Source of the DNA: Phytophthora sp. 'mugwort'
Lineage: Eukaryota; Oomycota; Peronosporomycetes; Peronosporales; Peronosporaceae
DNA length: 64,000 nucleotides
Reading direction: 5' to 3'
Assembly: GCA_033558025.1 (NCBI GenBank)
Contig: JAUCEF010000011.1
Location: forward strand, 186,001 to 250,000
A program made the position numbers and the translations under genes. Below are positions 30,770-42,375 of the stretch, one piece after another (within the stretch, counting starts at the first letter, position 1; the number at the start of each line of letters is the position of its first letter). The notes below the pieces were generated by a model. The model searched no databases. It saw only the letters and a list, made by a program, of their open reading frames with translations, and was not told where the DNA came from.

Positions 30770-32473
30770 CTAAACCGAGCGCTCGCTCTTGAGCGCGGCG
30801 CTATTCGCCTGCTGTTGCTCCTGTTGTTGCTGTTGCTGCAGCTTCTGCATCTGCTTCTTTTGGCGCAGCTTCTGCGGGCGCTTGTCGCCAAACAGCGAGC
30901 GGAACCGCGACCGCAGCTGCGACGCAGTGAACTTAGCCAGAGGCGTGTACTCGTCGACGCCCGTGCGGCCCGTGGCCAGCATTTCCCAGCAAACTTTCGA
31001 CAAGTGGCGACAACGGGGGTCCTTCACGGCGTGCTCGAGCTGTCGAATGTTCTCGTCGCTCCAGGCGTCCATCTTCGCCGGGTTGCTAGCCGGCAGCTCG
31101 AACTGACGCAAGTATGCGTTCTGCAGCTCGGCAGCCGTGAACTGAGTCAAAGGAGCAAAGCGATCCTCCTTCATGCCGCCCGTAGCGAGCACCGACCAGT
31201 AAATTTTCTTGCCGCGACGGCACGGGTTGGGGCGCGGCAGGTTCACTGCTTCATACAGCAGTTGCAGGTGCTCCTGTGGGAGCAGACGTAGCGGCATGTT
31301 GGATGGTACGGGCGACGACACAGCCGACACGCCACCGAAACTCATACGGTTGCCGAATACATCGACAGTACCCATGAGGTTGATGCGGTTAGCGTCATTC
31401 TCACGGCCCAGGGTCAGCGCACCTGGCGCTGAGTAGCGCTGCTGTTGCTGTTGCAATCTCTCTGCGTCTGTCGGCTCGATCAGCGCCTCCAAAAAGCTAT
31501 CGTAGGCCTGCACGTCGAACTCGTTCTCGCGCTGGATGTCCAGCGGCTGAAGCAGCGCACTCGATGATCCAGCAGTGTACACATTGGGGCCATGTGTGCC
31601 GTACTGGTAGTTGGTTACCTGCAGCTGCTGTTGTTGTTGTTGCTGGCTGATGGCCGTCTGGACACAGTGCACCATGAGACGGCTGTGACCGATCTTGAAG
31701 ACGGCAAGAGCACGCTGGTCATGCAAAATAAACTCAAGGTCTCGCACGGATGAGTATCCAAGACGACACAGGTACTCAGCGTACTCAAAGGTGTTGGTCT
31801 TGGGGATGCCGCAGAGTTCTAGCCACCGTGACACCGTGAAGGAGGGCGAAAGTACACCAGGTCCCTGGAACCGCTGGGCTTGGAAATCGCGACGCGCCTG
31901 CTGCCACACGAGCTGGGCATCGGCGATACCAGCACGCTGCAGCTCGCTTACGGCCGCGAAGGCCAAGGCGAGCACCGAGTCAAATCCGTCCTGAGCGAGG
32001 CGCTGTGACGCTAGTGACAACGCCGCCGAGTCCTGCGCGAGCTGCAGGCTCTTGAGAAAAGAGAGCACGTCGTCGGTGGAGACAGCGGTCGAGTAGCCGT
32101 TCGACGCGACGGGATAGGTCATGGCTGACGAGGTGGTGGCAAGCGACAACGGGGTCGAGGACATGACGACGGACGTGACGTTACTGCCGACCTCGAAACC
32201 GGCGAAGTCGAGCTTGAGCTCGCCCGGCGTGGAGAAGGACGTGAGCGTGCTGCTCGCGGAGGGCGATGGCGTGTCCGACGGGCGCTGGCGCTTGCGGTTG
32301 CGCAGCTGGGCGTCGCTATCCAGAGGCGTGACGGTCACGGCGGCGTTGAGCTGCTTGAGCTCGGGCCAAGAGGAGAGTCCGGTGCTGGTTAACGTGGGAG
32401 TACACGAGGGGGAAGGCGACGGGTCCGCGACGTCGACGTCGGTTTGAGGTACGCTGCTGCTGGTTGGCTGCAT
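30770..32473 (-). CDS. SAM-like and duplicated SANT/Myb-like domain protein
   Basis: Single-exon protein of 567 aa if it starts at ATG 32473 (MQPTSSSVPQ). The frame stays open to ATGs at 32653 and 32698, but that extension is Arg/Pro-rich and has a possible splice acceptor (TTTTGCAG) just before the chosen start. Order: Ser/Thr-rich N-terminus with KRQRP (60-64), two helical SAM-like segments (about 133-182 and 212-268, WLELCGIPKTNTFEYAEYL), poly-Gln, then two homologous SANT/Myb-like modules. The modules lie at about 398-458 (IYWSVLATGG, APLTQFTAAELQNAY) and 468-528 (VCWEMLATGR, TPLAKFTASQLRSRF). A Lys/Gln-rich tail ends the protein. This suggests a nuclear DNA- or chromatin-binding protein that oligomerises. 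I know no named family. Confidence 0.68.
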   Translation of the reverse strand: MQPTSSSVPQTDVDVADPSPSPSCTPTLTSTGLSSWPELKQLNAAVTVTPLDSDAQLRNRKRQRPSDTPSPSASSTLTSFSTPGELKLDFAGFEVGSNVTSVVMSSTPLSLATTSSAMTYPVASNGYSTAVSTDDVLSFLKSLQLAQDSAALSLASQRLAQDGFDSVLALAFAAVSELQRAGIADAQLVWQQARRDFQAQRFQGPGVLSPSFTVSRWLELCGIPKTNTFEYAEYLCRLGYSSVRDLEFILHDQRALAVFKIGHSRLMVHCVQTAISQQQQQQQLQVTNYQYGTHGPNVYTAGSSSALLQPLDIQRENEFDVQAYDSFLEALIEPTDAERLQQQQQRYSAPGALTLGRENDANRINLMGTVDVFGNRMSFGGVSAVSSPVPSNMPLRLLPQEHLQLLYEAVNLPRPNPCRRGKKIYWSVLATGGMKEDRFAPLTQFTAAELQNAYLRQFELPASNPAKMDAWSDENIRQLEHAVKDPRCRHLSKVCWEMLATGRTGVDEYTPLAKFTASQLRSRFRSLFGDKRPQKLRQKKQMQKLQQQQQQEQQQANSAALKSERSV

Positions 32474-35400
32474 GAATCTCCTGCAAAAGGTGACGATCGA
32501 TCTGCGTTCCGGTTGATGTGGGGTGGACGCTCCTTCACTCGGCGACGCGGACGCTGGTCGCAGAGTCCTTCTTAGCGAGCGTGGCTTGCACAGCTCGAGG
32601 CGAATCGGATTGTGGCGAGGGAACTGGGGGCCGTCCTGGTGAAAAGTGGCCATGCGCGGTTCGATCTCTGCACCCCATCCAATAACATGTCCATGCATCA
32701 CGAGCAAGCTCAAAAACTGAATAGCGGGTGTAGCCGGGGCACGCGTATCCCGTCAGTGCCTAAAGTATTTACGCCGCTAGCCGCAACGTGTTGTTTCCAA
32801 AAGTCGACCAAAATACTGTACGAACCTCTCCACGACGCGGCTCGGTCGGCGTCGGAGGTTTCTTCACTCCAATGTGGCCGACACCCCGCAGAGCTCCGCC
32901 CGTTACTGTCCTACTGCTTGGTACAGTGTTTGCTGCTAGCGTATCATGATGCATTGGAGTGCCGCAGCAACCACCGCCAGGATGATGACACCCCAGATGT
33001 TTGCCCCGTGATGGCCAAGCCAGCAGCTGGCAGCGGCTAGCGAATCGCTGCATGTATCGACAATACTGTACTAATACAGGTAGTAGTGAGTGATACATGT
33101 ACATGCACCGCGCCGAGAATGCCGGTGGCAATCCGCTTGAGTGGTTGTGCTACGAGTGATGTGCTTGTCCGGAGTAACGCGCTCGCGTCGGTCGAAAAGC
33201 GAATCAGCCGATGGGCAATCGCCAGTGACGATTCGTCACGCGGAGCGCGTTGGAGCTCGACGTACGCCATTCATTCGCGTGTTGCTTCGGCCTACTGTAT
33301 TCGTACCGTATTGGCGGCGATGCCTGACAGTCAAACGACCACCACCGCAACGCCGCGACCGCGTTTGGACCTGACAGTCGTAGCGAGGTCGGAATTTCGT
33401 GACGGCGACCCGCCATGAAGACCGGGTGGCGGTCGGCAGTGACCCATCTCAATAATAATAGCGAGACCTAGCGAGCTGTCGCCACCAGGTTACCAGCTCG
33501 AGATATCGGCAGCGCCGCCGCCGGGCGGGGCTATGGCGACGTAAATTACAGTTATTATTCCCGGCTCTGCGCGGCACGTATCAGGGGCCCGTCTCCGGCA
33601 CCGGCTGCTGCGGTCACAGACAGCGCGATCACCGCGGTGAGCTAACGGCGCCCGTCGGTTGCGCGCTTCAACGCCTGAAGCCTGGGCTCGGATCGCATTG
33701 GGCCAGTGCCGCGACTGGCAAGTACGGTATCGTATCATCGGCAGCACTTCACATTGGTGCGCGCATGCATACAAATGACTAGGGCTTCAGGGTTTCACCC
33801 GTTATTATGGCGGACGTGCACGCCATCGCACAGGGCCAAGAGCGAAAGGCAAAAATTGATGTGATTAACCCTTTTATCTGCCTCGTGCGGCGCTGGAGGT
33901 ATCTTGGGCATGGGGCGTATCACGAGCCCCGCTAGTGCCTCGCTGTAAGCACGTGAGGGTACCGACCACCAAGGCGGTGAAACGATTGCATGGCTCCGGC
34001 GATCAAGACCTGCACCGAGCACCGCGACGGCAAAGCGTCCGCGTGGTGCTGAGTAGTTCGTTGGACGACTAATATTTATTGCGGCCCGGAGCTCGTCAAT
34101 CCAAAATTAGCATCCTGGAGCGGAGACCCGCCCTGTTGAAAGTTTGTTTTGTTTTCGGGCGCCGCCGAGCATTACGGCCGTCAGGTTATCGGTATTTCCA
34201 GCATAGGGCAAGTGGCGACGCTCATGCGTACGTGTGTAGAGAGGATGAGGGAAGGTCCAAGGAGGCGAGCGGAGTCCCAACGGTGTTTAGACGGCGGCGT
34301 GATTAGATTGCCGCCGTCAGCTCAGCTACGTGTACGCTTCAACGCAGGCCCTTCTTTCGCCACGCTTGCGGGCGACGCACTCATGCTCAGATCGCGCTCG
34401 CAGGAACCGTCGCAAGATGTGCATGTGCCGTCTGTGTCGAGTCCGAAATCCGAAGGCGCCGGTGCACGCAGCAAATCGAGCAAGTTGCCTGCTAAAACGC
34501 ATCCTCCCACGCTTCGTTAGTCGCGCTGATATGTAACATGATTCAGGCGCAGCATTCACGCGAACGGCCGCCGAGTTTGCGATTGCGGACGCGGACGAAG
34601 TCATCTCGCCTCGCAGTGGCTGACCAAGCCAGCCATGCTAATGTACTGCTACGGGCAGTGGAGGTGGCAGTGCCTTGGGCCCAGTGTCGGGGGTCGACAG
34701 CGCCTCGTCTCCACGAAATGTAGACACTGGAACTAAATCGGCTCATCTGCCATTTCGCTAGCCGCGGAAGAGACCGTGTTCTTCGCGCCAGGGACGGTCC
34801 AGCTGTGATTGTCGCCGTGTTGACTCCAACGCCCGCCCAAAGTCGCGGACTCACGGGGACCTGCCCTCCCTGTCGACCGGCTGAACCGCGCCGCTCGGCG
34901 ACTCGCCGCCATCCTGCTGCGGTTACAGAAACGTTCGTCCAGCGCAGCTGTGTGTCGTCCCGTGCCCTGTAGTTCGCGACGACATGTCACTGACGGCAAA
35001 GGCATGCCGTCGCACACGCATAGATTGATGGTGACATGTCCACATAACGGCAAAGACGTCGCGGCTACTGTACCAGCTTTTTTCAGCCAACACTACTGTA
35101 GCTCTGCCTCGACCACTACGGGCTGTACTATCAGCACCGCGAGCAAAGCCACCCCTGTCAAGTGCGTCTACATGTGAAATCCAGTAGCGAGACATTTAAA
35201 ATAGTTAGGAGTTTCTCCAAAAAATCGAATACAAAATGATGAATGGAGCAGCAGCGACGTCATCCGTAGGCACCAAAGTTATCATATACATTGACACAAC
35301 ACACAAAAAAAAACACCCAATGGCTTTAGGCAAGCATTCTGTGCGTGGCAGTTCAAAGGGCGGCGTCACTCGAAGTCCAGCTCGCCAATGAAATATACAA

Positions 35401-36500
35401 CGACCTGCCTCTAACAGTCATAATGCGTGTAGATCATTTGGTGCAGTGATGTCGAGCACGTCTTCCGCTGACACGCAACTGGTGTACTGCTGCAGCGTGA
35501 GAAGGTGCCGAAAGCAAAGCGGGTGGCCAGGAAGCGTTGCCTTCGGGACAAGTACGTACCGTACATATCCCGTATAAATTAATCGGTGCGCCGTCTCAAA
35601 ACGTATTTTGCATGCTTCGTAGGACAAGCCGCTCGAATGATCAGCCGGTCTCCCAAATTGGGAGTCCCAATGCGGCATGCTCTTTCTGCAGAAACGCTAG
35701 GTCGTAGCGTGTCTATAAAATGAGAAAGAAAGCTACAGAGTTCATAGCGGCTACCGAACTCTGCAGCAACTCTGCCAGCTGCCGAATGAAAACAAGTCAT
35801 CAGTGTCGATTTGTCACGAGGACGGGGTTCGCCGGCTGCAGCAGGAATCAAGTCCCCGCATGAGACGAGGCTGACTGTTGTCGAAAGCCAATCTTCTGTA
35901 TATTTTGCAGAGACGAGGCGTATGCGCCAAGTTCGGGCGCGTGGACAAACCAAAATATGTCAAGCCAAGCAGTGCCGCTTGAGACAAATGGGGTGCGTGC
36001 AGCTTGCACCGCAGTGGCAGCCGATGGATGATCAAAGCTTGCTACGCCCAGGCATTAGAGTTTGTATCCGAGGAGCAAGTGGGAAACTCTGTCGCGAGTA
36101 AACGTCATTATGTTTTTGTGCTGTCCTCGTGGCCGATGGAGTTGGCCACGTTGCAGTATGGATGGTTATCGTCACTTATCCTACCATAGTTAACTTTTGT
36201 AAAGGGGCATTCGCCCAATCACTAAATTTACACGATCAATCAGATAATGTATGTCAAAGCATTTTGGCCAATCGTTTTAGCTAGGGGTAGGTAGGTCGTC
36301 TACTCAAGTTATTTCGACGTATTGGGGGTGTTCAGCTAAGCCTTGGAACCGCCAATCTGGAATGTTTTAGTGACATAATCCAGGTTTCAGGGGATATTGT
36401 GTTCACACAAACGCATTTTGGCCTGAAAGCGCGAAAAAGCTCGGAGATATCCTCGATTTAGTGACACTCTTTGAAGGAGATCCTTTGGTCTCTGGAGCTT
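32474..36500. other. 4-kb region without recognisable genes
   Basis: Many short overlapping frames in all six phases but no domain, no multi-exon structure and no TE signature I can name. The frames at 34149-34520 and 35579-35953 are the longest. The first 250 bp include the upstream extension and promoter of the SAM/SANT gene. It may be old, unrecognisable TE debris. Confidence 0.35.
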
Positions 36501-36631
36501 CGAACTTACGAGAATAAATAGACACCACAGCGCCCACATGGCTTCTTCCCACTTCGAAGACATGGACGGCATGATTTCTGACGAGGAATCCCAGTGAGCA
36601 AGAGCAGGAGAGCAGCGGCGAGACTCCGCCG

Positions 36632-37560
36632 GTGATGACCAAGGATCAAAAGCGCAACTGGACGGACAAGATGACCTTCGTGCTGGTGTGTGCGTGGCGC
36701 GATGTGGCCAGACTGGGATGTATCACGAGCGTATTTTTAACGCGTATAAAGCAGCCATACCGACAACAAAGCGCTCGAAACAAGGTCATTGAGGACAAAA
36801 TGGCGGGTCTGCGCGAGAAGTACCTCTTCATGTGCGATTTAAACGCGAATCGATTCAAAGGGAGCACAGGAAAGCCGGAGTGGTTCGACCTTCCATGAAA
36901 AGAGATGAAGAAGCTCACGTAAAGGCACAATACCATTATGATGTTTTGCTGCTGATATTCTTGTTGATTAAACTGTGTTTCACAGAGCCGCTCATCGAAA
37001 TACTAGCCCTAAAATAAGCCAGCGGATCTATGAAGAACTCAACAGCTTCCTCGACCGTCAGCCGGATACCGTCCCACTGGACGTTTCTTCCGATGCCGAA
37101 GTGCGTTTCAGTAGCCAGGATTCTCGGCCTGCTTTCGCAGTGGCATGCTTTGGTGAAGAGGAAAGCAATGCCGACAAAGATCCGCATAACACCGGGCGGA
37201 AAAGCAACAAGCGCAATGGTCCGGAGATGTATAACCAGCTGCGAGAAATTCTAGACGAGCGATCGGCGTCTTCTCTGGATCAAATGGAGGAGTTGCACGC
37301 ATCGGAGCTTGAGGAAAGGCGTCGTCAGCACAACGAGCACATGGCGCTGCTAAGGAGTTTCTCGGTGTCTTTAATGCCGCCGATAACAGCGGCAGCAGCA
37401 GCTAAGGTGCATTTTCCGGTGTACTTTTTGCGTCCTAATTTCGTTGCGAATGTGGTATTGCAGATCCGGATAAGATGGAAGTTGACCGGCAGCCGGAAGA
37501 TCCACGTCGCCAGCGGCAGCCATAACAGCGTCAAGGTGATGGATTCGGACCATGCGACAC
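36632..37560 (+). pseudogene. PIF/Harbinger accessory ORF (Myb/SANT-like protein)
   Basis: 36632-36898 reads a Myb/SANT-like domain (NWTDKMTFVLVCAWRDVARL, then KQPYRQQSARNKVIEDKMAG). A second frame from about 36990 gives a middle and C-terminal part with SQRIYEELNSFLDRQPD and a helical Glu/Arg-rich segment (LDQMEELHASELEERRRQHN, 37275-37335). A possible intron (36919-36985, GTAAAG...TTTCACAG) lies between, but a stop codon upstream prevents clean joining. PIF/Harbinger elements encode such a DNA-binding partner beside the transposase, which lies convergently at 38.3-39.6 kb. Broken at its 3' end by a solo LTR. Confidence 0.5.
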
Positions 37561-37575
37561 GCCTGGTCTGTATAT

Positions 37576-38346
37576 GGTACGGATCCTGAGTCCCGTCCCG
37601 TGGGGTGAGGTCCTAAGTACTAGATCCGATCAGTTTAGTGCACACCGGGTTGAAGGTCCGTAGCTAAAGGGAGGTAGAGTGGAGACGGGTGGCCAGAAGT
37701 AGGTCAGAGATGGGATCCTGGGTTATAAGTAGTCTGTAGGGTAGGTTTGGGGACCGGATCCGAAGGTAGATAAGCTAAGGTATAAATCAGAACCGAATTT
37801 GAACTGGAAGACAGACTTGACTATATATATGGGATCTCTATTGGCCCCATTACATAGACCAAGACTAAACTTTGGCGATCTTCCTACACAAGTGGCAGCC
37901 ACTGGATAGCTTGGCCAGGTCGCGCTCGCCCTTTGGCTTCTCAACCCCCCTCATGATCCCGCTATTGGAGGCGGCAGGGGTTGTAAGGAACAAGGACAAC
38001 TCCGATAAGGAGCAAGGACACCTCAAGAAGGAACAACTCCGGATCTCGTATTTCTATTACGGATCCACAAGGGCTACGCAAAGAGCTCAAGACCAAACCA
38101 ATACCGGATCTCGTGCGCAGGAACCCGCGCAGATCCACCCCCTCCCAAGTCCTCACAAGGACATCCAAGGCCCACCAAGTGCGCATCTCGTGTTAACGAG
38201 AGAGCTGTACCAGCCCGCCGATGGGTACACAAGGTGAACCACTCAGCAACACCACGGCCGTCGGAGTATCCCCTCCGTTAGTCGGCGTCTGGGCGCAATG
38301 CGTGTGAGTTTGGATCCTACTGAATTTCAGCGGATCCACTCCACCA
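37576..38346 (+). repeat. Solo gypsy-type LTR inside Harbinger element
   Basis: About 770 bp from TGGTACGGATCCTGAG to GGATCCACTCCACCA. The stretch CCCCTCCGTTAGTCGG plus TCTGGGCGCA near 38270-38298 also occurs at 772-800 in the first gypsy LTR, so the two LTR families are related. It carries a TATATATATGGGATCTC block near 37822. No target-site duplication was found, and no gag or pol is attached. It separates the two convergent Harbinger ORFs and cuts off the end of the transposase. Confidence 0.55.
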
Positions 38347-39589
38347 CACGAATACGAAATTCATACCACTGCATCAGCGTTTCATGAAAATTCGTGCGCG
38401 TTGATTTTTCCATTTCAGTCTCTGGCTGAGGAAACGCTGCCTGATACCGCCCCAATACATTTTGCTCTTCATTGGTGTCGAACACGTATGTGTCGTTGTT
38501 GTCCATCAGGAAGTTCTGCACGATGCATAGTGCGTACATGATGTCCGGCACGATATCCTCACTAGCTGGATTGCTTTTAGTATCCTCCAACGACACTTAA
38601 GCTTGCCAAAAGCACAATCTATCCGATAACAGGAATGACACAGCGTTTTGCTCAGCTTTGCGCACACAGGATCCATCGTATCCGCTAGTTCGAATGTAGT
38701 CACAGGTAAGGTGTGTTCTGATAACCTGAATCACCTAGCAGAAAGTAGGGCATAACAGCATACGTGCTTTCTCCAGTTCGGATTGTCACCGTGCGCAATG
38801 CTTCCGATAATTCTGGGAACGAAAGGGCCAACACACTTTTCCTAAACACAGGGCTGCCACCGACACGTCCTGGCCATTTGCAGGCTAGGTCACAGAATCG
38901 ACCTCTCCAATCCACTACTGCTTGCAACACAACACTATATCAGCACTTGCGGTTATCGTACATGTCTCCATTCACACTAGGTCGACTGATAGGAATATGA
39001 GACCCCTCGGTACAATCGACCACACTGCTCTGCAAAATGAGAAGCACACCACACGAGCGGTGGAAATGACACCAGTGATTGCTGCTTGCGACACATTACG
39101 GTCACCGGTTCCCTTATGATGCCCGACACTCTAGATGGCGTAACGCCGAAGCAGTCTGCTGTGTTCTCCAGGGTTACACCTTGCGCACACAGATATACAA
39201 AGATTGCCAGACGCATGTGAGGCGCAACAGCGTCAGGAGCGCACCGAACCGGAGCGAGATGAGGACATACGACACCGGCTAGAGAATCCACACTTGAGGC
39301 GTCCATTCGAAACATGTCCCGCATAGATCCATCAAAGAACGTGCGGGAAGAGAACAACATCTTTGCCCAATGCGAAAAACTTCGCAGGAATAACTCGATC
39401 CTCGGGCTCTGCGTAGGCAATGATTACATCCATCTCCATTTTAAGTGCGTCGCGAAGTAGCTTCGAGGAGTCTTTACCTGCACTTTGGATGGGAACCATA
39501 CTTTGAGCAGCAACAGTGTTAGAAGGATGGGGTCTCGCATATCGACGGGATCCCAACTCTTGTCTTAAGCGAATCCTGAGGTGAAACAT
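38347..39589 (-). pseudogene. PIF/Harbinger transposase (DDE_Tnp_4), broken
   Basis: Reverse-strand transposase in several frames. The N-terminal region has a helix-turn-helix-like VTLENTADCFGVTPSRVSGI (near 39180). The catalytic region reads VDCTEGSHIPIS (first Asp, near 39020), NRKC then a stop, VVLQAVVDWRGRF, PGRVGGSPVFRKS and YFLLGDSGY (second Asp, near 38740). The third position reads RIDCAFGKLKCRWRIL near 38610, Asp where Harbinger enzymes carry Glu. The C-terminus ends inside the adjacent LTR. An in-frame stop near 38950 and frame shifts near 38700 and 38600 make it a pseudogene. Confidence 0.7.
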
Positions 39590-39799
39590 CGCACCTCTTA
39601 TAGTTTATCTGCAGAGCGGCTGCTCCATAGTTTCCCGTTTCCAGGGAGAATTATATGAAGGCGTCGCGAAAGTTTGGCCCTTGGAACTATTTCCAGGTTC
39701 GACGTTCCAGCATTTGGTGAAGAGGCGCATTGGGCCGGAAGGAAACGAAAAATATATGTACCTCTATTCAAAGTCCTAGTGAAGAGCGTTTCACTTGCA

Positions 39800-41135
39800 T
39801 ATTTGCATCTTATCCGACCAGGATGGTCCTAGGCGAGCTAAAACCTTGCAACACGAAGCGGGCCAAGGGAACTGCCATCAAGGCGTTCAATGGCTTCGTA
39901 AAGAGCAAGCATGTTGAGTTTGACTACGTTAAGCAATGCATTGAACAGGACGATTCAGGCAAGTGTTTTGTAGCTGTATTGAACGTGTTTGGTATATATC
40001 TTGCATTTAGCGAGGGTAAGAAGGGCAAGACACTTGCTCGAAATACCGCAATGCAATTTTTATAGGCAGAGTAACATGTGGCTGTTAAACTCTTCCCAGT
40101 GCAACAACACATTATCGAAGCGAAGTTGCTTAGTATGGGGAAGGCACTCAACAGCTTCTGTGACGGGGCACACAGCACCTTGCGTACACGAAGTGTTACT
40201 TCAGGAGAGTATACAAACTCTCAGAGAACGGCATTCGCAGGTCCCTAGTCTGAAGGGACTTTTACCAAATTAGGTAGATATAAGACTGAATATATTTATA
40301 GGTGATCGCTATTAATGCGTCTGCATACTAACTATAAGTCACCTATAAAGTACCTTAGATAGATAGAGAGAAAATTTTATCTTATGGGGTGGTTCTAAGG
40401 TCTTCGTACCGTATGTGTGGTGCCCATCCGTGACGTCATTACCGTGACGTCATAGTGATGTTGGCTACATCACCTAGGGTGCTTAGGTACATCATTCTGA
40501 AGAGTGACTTGGCACTCTTCATAAAACTTCGCTACAACATCTGTATGAAGAGGAATGGAAAGGTAGTAAACAAAGCACCACCGGGCTCAAAAGGCGATTT
40601 GAAAAAGACGATGTTTGTATTTGTATCAGACTGCAAATTCATCTAGTGCTACCAAGACGCTGCGTTGCTGTGTCTGCTGTGGTACCTGTTTGGACGGGCG
40701 TCAGATTTGTCGCTCGTCCAAAACCAGAACATCTTCGTCGACATGTCGGGCGTCTTCTTCGTGCGCTTCCGCATGAAAATGTCCAAAGAGCAGAGGCTCT
40801 CGCTTTGCCCGGACGCCGACTTCGTCATCTGCCGTCTCCACGCGATCGATGTGGCTCTGATCACACAAGCTGCACCGTCCTTCGCCTTGATCGGCAGCTT
40901 GCCTGAGATACCTGTAGGAGCCGCTGTCGACTTGTCTCTGGCGACGCCGCTACTGAGGTCCTGAACACCCTTCCGAGTTTTCTGCGCATGTATCCACTGC
41001 TACGCCCGGTCCCGCTGTTCCCGCCCCCGCCAGCGCCGTCCCGACGATATACTCCTACGTCAACCGCATGCTTGATCGTATCATTGCTGCTGGAGTAACA
41101 GCCCCCTTGTCGTCGCACTCGTGTCGCTGCTGAGG
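39800..41135 (+). pseudogene. Crypton-type tyrosine recombinase, copy A (split)
   Basis: N-terminal SAM-like DNA-binding part at 39836-40065 (KRAKGTAIKAFNGFVKSKHV, then KGKTLARNTAMQF), continuing frameshifted to about 40200 (HIIEAKLLSMGKALNSFC). After a 240-bp repeat insertion the recombinase resumes near 40650 with LLWYLFGRASDLSLVQNQN, which contains the first catalytic Arg (GRASDL), then VFFVRF and LHAIDVALITQAAPSFAL. From about 40960 the frame is lost in a Pro-rich stretch. The second half of the catalytic domain (H-x-x-R and Tyr) is missing, replaced by a DIRS gag fragment in opposite orientation. Its relative at 42.6-44.7 kb shows the complete order. Confidence 0.68.
40302..40530. repeat. 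Dispersed repeat copy B inside Crypton A
   Basis: Same repeat as 18421-18645. It carries two palindromic TGACGTCA sites (40431-40438 and 40445-40452) and ends with the same GAAGAGTG/CACTCTTC hairpin (about 40498-40519). It lies between the N-terminal and catalytic parts of the Crypton A reading, which identifies it as an insertion. Confidence 0.65.
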
Positions 41136-41149
41136 AGCTCAACACGTGA

Positions 41150-41800
41150 ACGGCTGCGACGGACTCGTCCAACGCTGGAGCTTCGTCCGTGGTGCCTGGA
41201 ACAGCCTCAGGCTCGACCGCTGCCATGAGTGTGCCGAGATCGAAGCCGCCGTCAGAACGTGCCGTCGCCGTAGTCTGCTTCGCCGTGGGGGCCACCTCAT
41301 AAGGCTTGGTGTTCTCAGGTGCCGGGGACTTCCTTGGTTTCTTCGTAGGTGGAGCCTCTGGCTTGTCTTCGGCGTCGGACTGCGCTGCTTGGTCCACCTC
41401 GCCTGCGTGCTGCCTTGGGGCAAACCGCTGGTAGTAGCGACAGGTCGACGAACCAACTTCTTTTTGGCCTTTCGGGGTGCTACCAGGGCTGCACCAGTCA
41501 CCGGCTTTGCCGGCGCGCGCTTGTTCGTGCGCAGTGGTGCTGGATCGATCGTGCGCCCCTTGCAGGAGCTGACGTCCTCGTCGCCTCCATGCCAGTCACA
41601 TCGACGATGGCGGCGGCGGTCGCAGCGATCGCTGCGTTTTGGTGGCCGCTACCCGACGGGGCGGGGTCGGCCCTAGGTGAAGGCGAGCTGGGCGCGCTTG
41701 CTTGGTCCGTGGCTCCGCATGTGATCATGTTGGTGTCCTGAGGTTACCCCCTCTTTCTTGAGATCGCCGCGTGTTCTTCTGGAACTGAAGTGAGAAGGTT
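41150..41800 (-). pseudogene. DIRS-like gag N-terminal fragment
   Basis: From ATG 41728 reads MITCGATDQASAPSSPSPRA, then an Ala/Pro/Lys-rich stretch and DGGFDLGTLMAA near 41225. The same order (MLTCGNTDQASAPSSPSSRT, EGGFDLNSLMAS) is seen in the DIRS-like element at 58.6-59.7 kb. The upstream leader (GCGTGTTCTTCTGGAA near 41770) also matches 59768-59785. The fragment ends where Crypton A sequence begins, so it is a truncated second copy. Confidence 0.6.
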
Positions 41801-41870
41801 TAGGGATGTTCTGCCTCCCGCCTTTGCAGTTCCTGTCAGCTTACAAAGGCACTTAAAGCCGCAAGGAAAT

Positions 41871-41884
41871 GGCCTCTAGAGGCC
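41871..41884. repeat. 14-bp perfect palindrome
   Basis: GGCCTCTAGAGGCC, followed directly by a further CTCTGGGC. Function unknown. It lies upstream of the DIRS gag fragment. Confidence 0.4.
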
Positions 41885-42304
41885 TCTGGGCTAAGAAAAT
41901 CGCCTTTTTAAAATACACGCCGTTTTGAGCCCCGAGCAATATGCACCGGGCCCAGCAAATTCATTAATGAAGGCGAAACGCCAGCAGGGGGCCACAATTT
42001 AAAGCATTTGCCGGTGAGTATCCGGTTTGACTCCTTATTGGTAGAAAAACATTGACCAATAATACACTGATAGAGTGTGTGGCCGTCTATAGCCTTCGCG
42101 ATTGGCCTTTATATCATCCAATAGCGGCCTGCCATGTGTCGGTGAATAGACATGCCACGCTTTTGTGGCTGTGGGAGACTGGGCTCTCTGACGGAATCAC
42201 AACGACCTCATTCTTCGATTTTTGCGAGCTACAGCGGAGGTCTCCGGACTGAGACATGTCTCACTCGCACACCACGACGCCTCCGACCGCCCCCCTCCCT
42301 TTGC

Positions 42305-42375
42305 AGCACCGTAGCTCAACAGGCAAGATCACAGGTCTTCGGCCCTGAGATGTCTGTTCAAATCAGGCCGGTGCT
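42305..42375 (+). ncRNA. tRNA-like pol III sequence (SINE head or tRNA relic)
   Basis: 71 nt that fold much like a tRNA. A perfect 7-bp acceptor stem (AGCACCG / CGGTGCT) closes the ends. TAGCTCAACAGG fits the pol III A box, and a T arm GTCTG-TTCAAAT-CAGGC with five pairs contains a B box. The D stem has a mismatch and the anticodon arm has only a 4-bp CAGG/CCTG stem with an 8-nt loop, so it is unlikely to be a working tRNA. No pol III T-run terminator follows directly. GT-rich sequence extends to about 42480, so a tRNA-derived SINE is the better guess. Confidence 0.45.

Noticed and set aside
30815..31291. Leu-rich 158-aa + strand ORF
   Set aside because: Antisense shadow of the poly-Gln tail of the SAM/SANT gene.
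34149..34520. 123-aa + strand ORF
   Set aside because: No recognisable domain, overlapped by equally long frames on the other strand.
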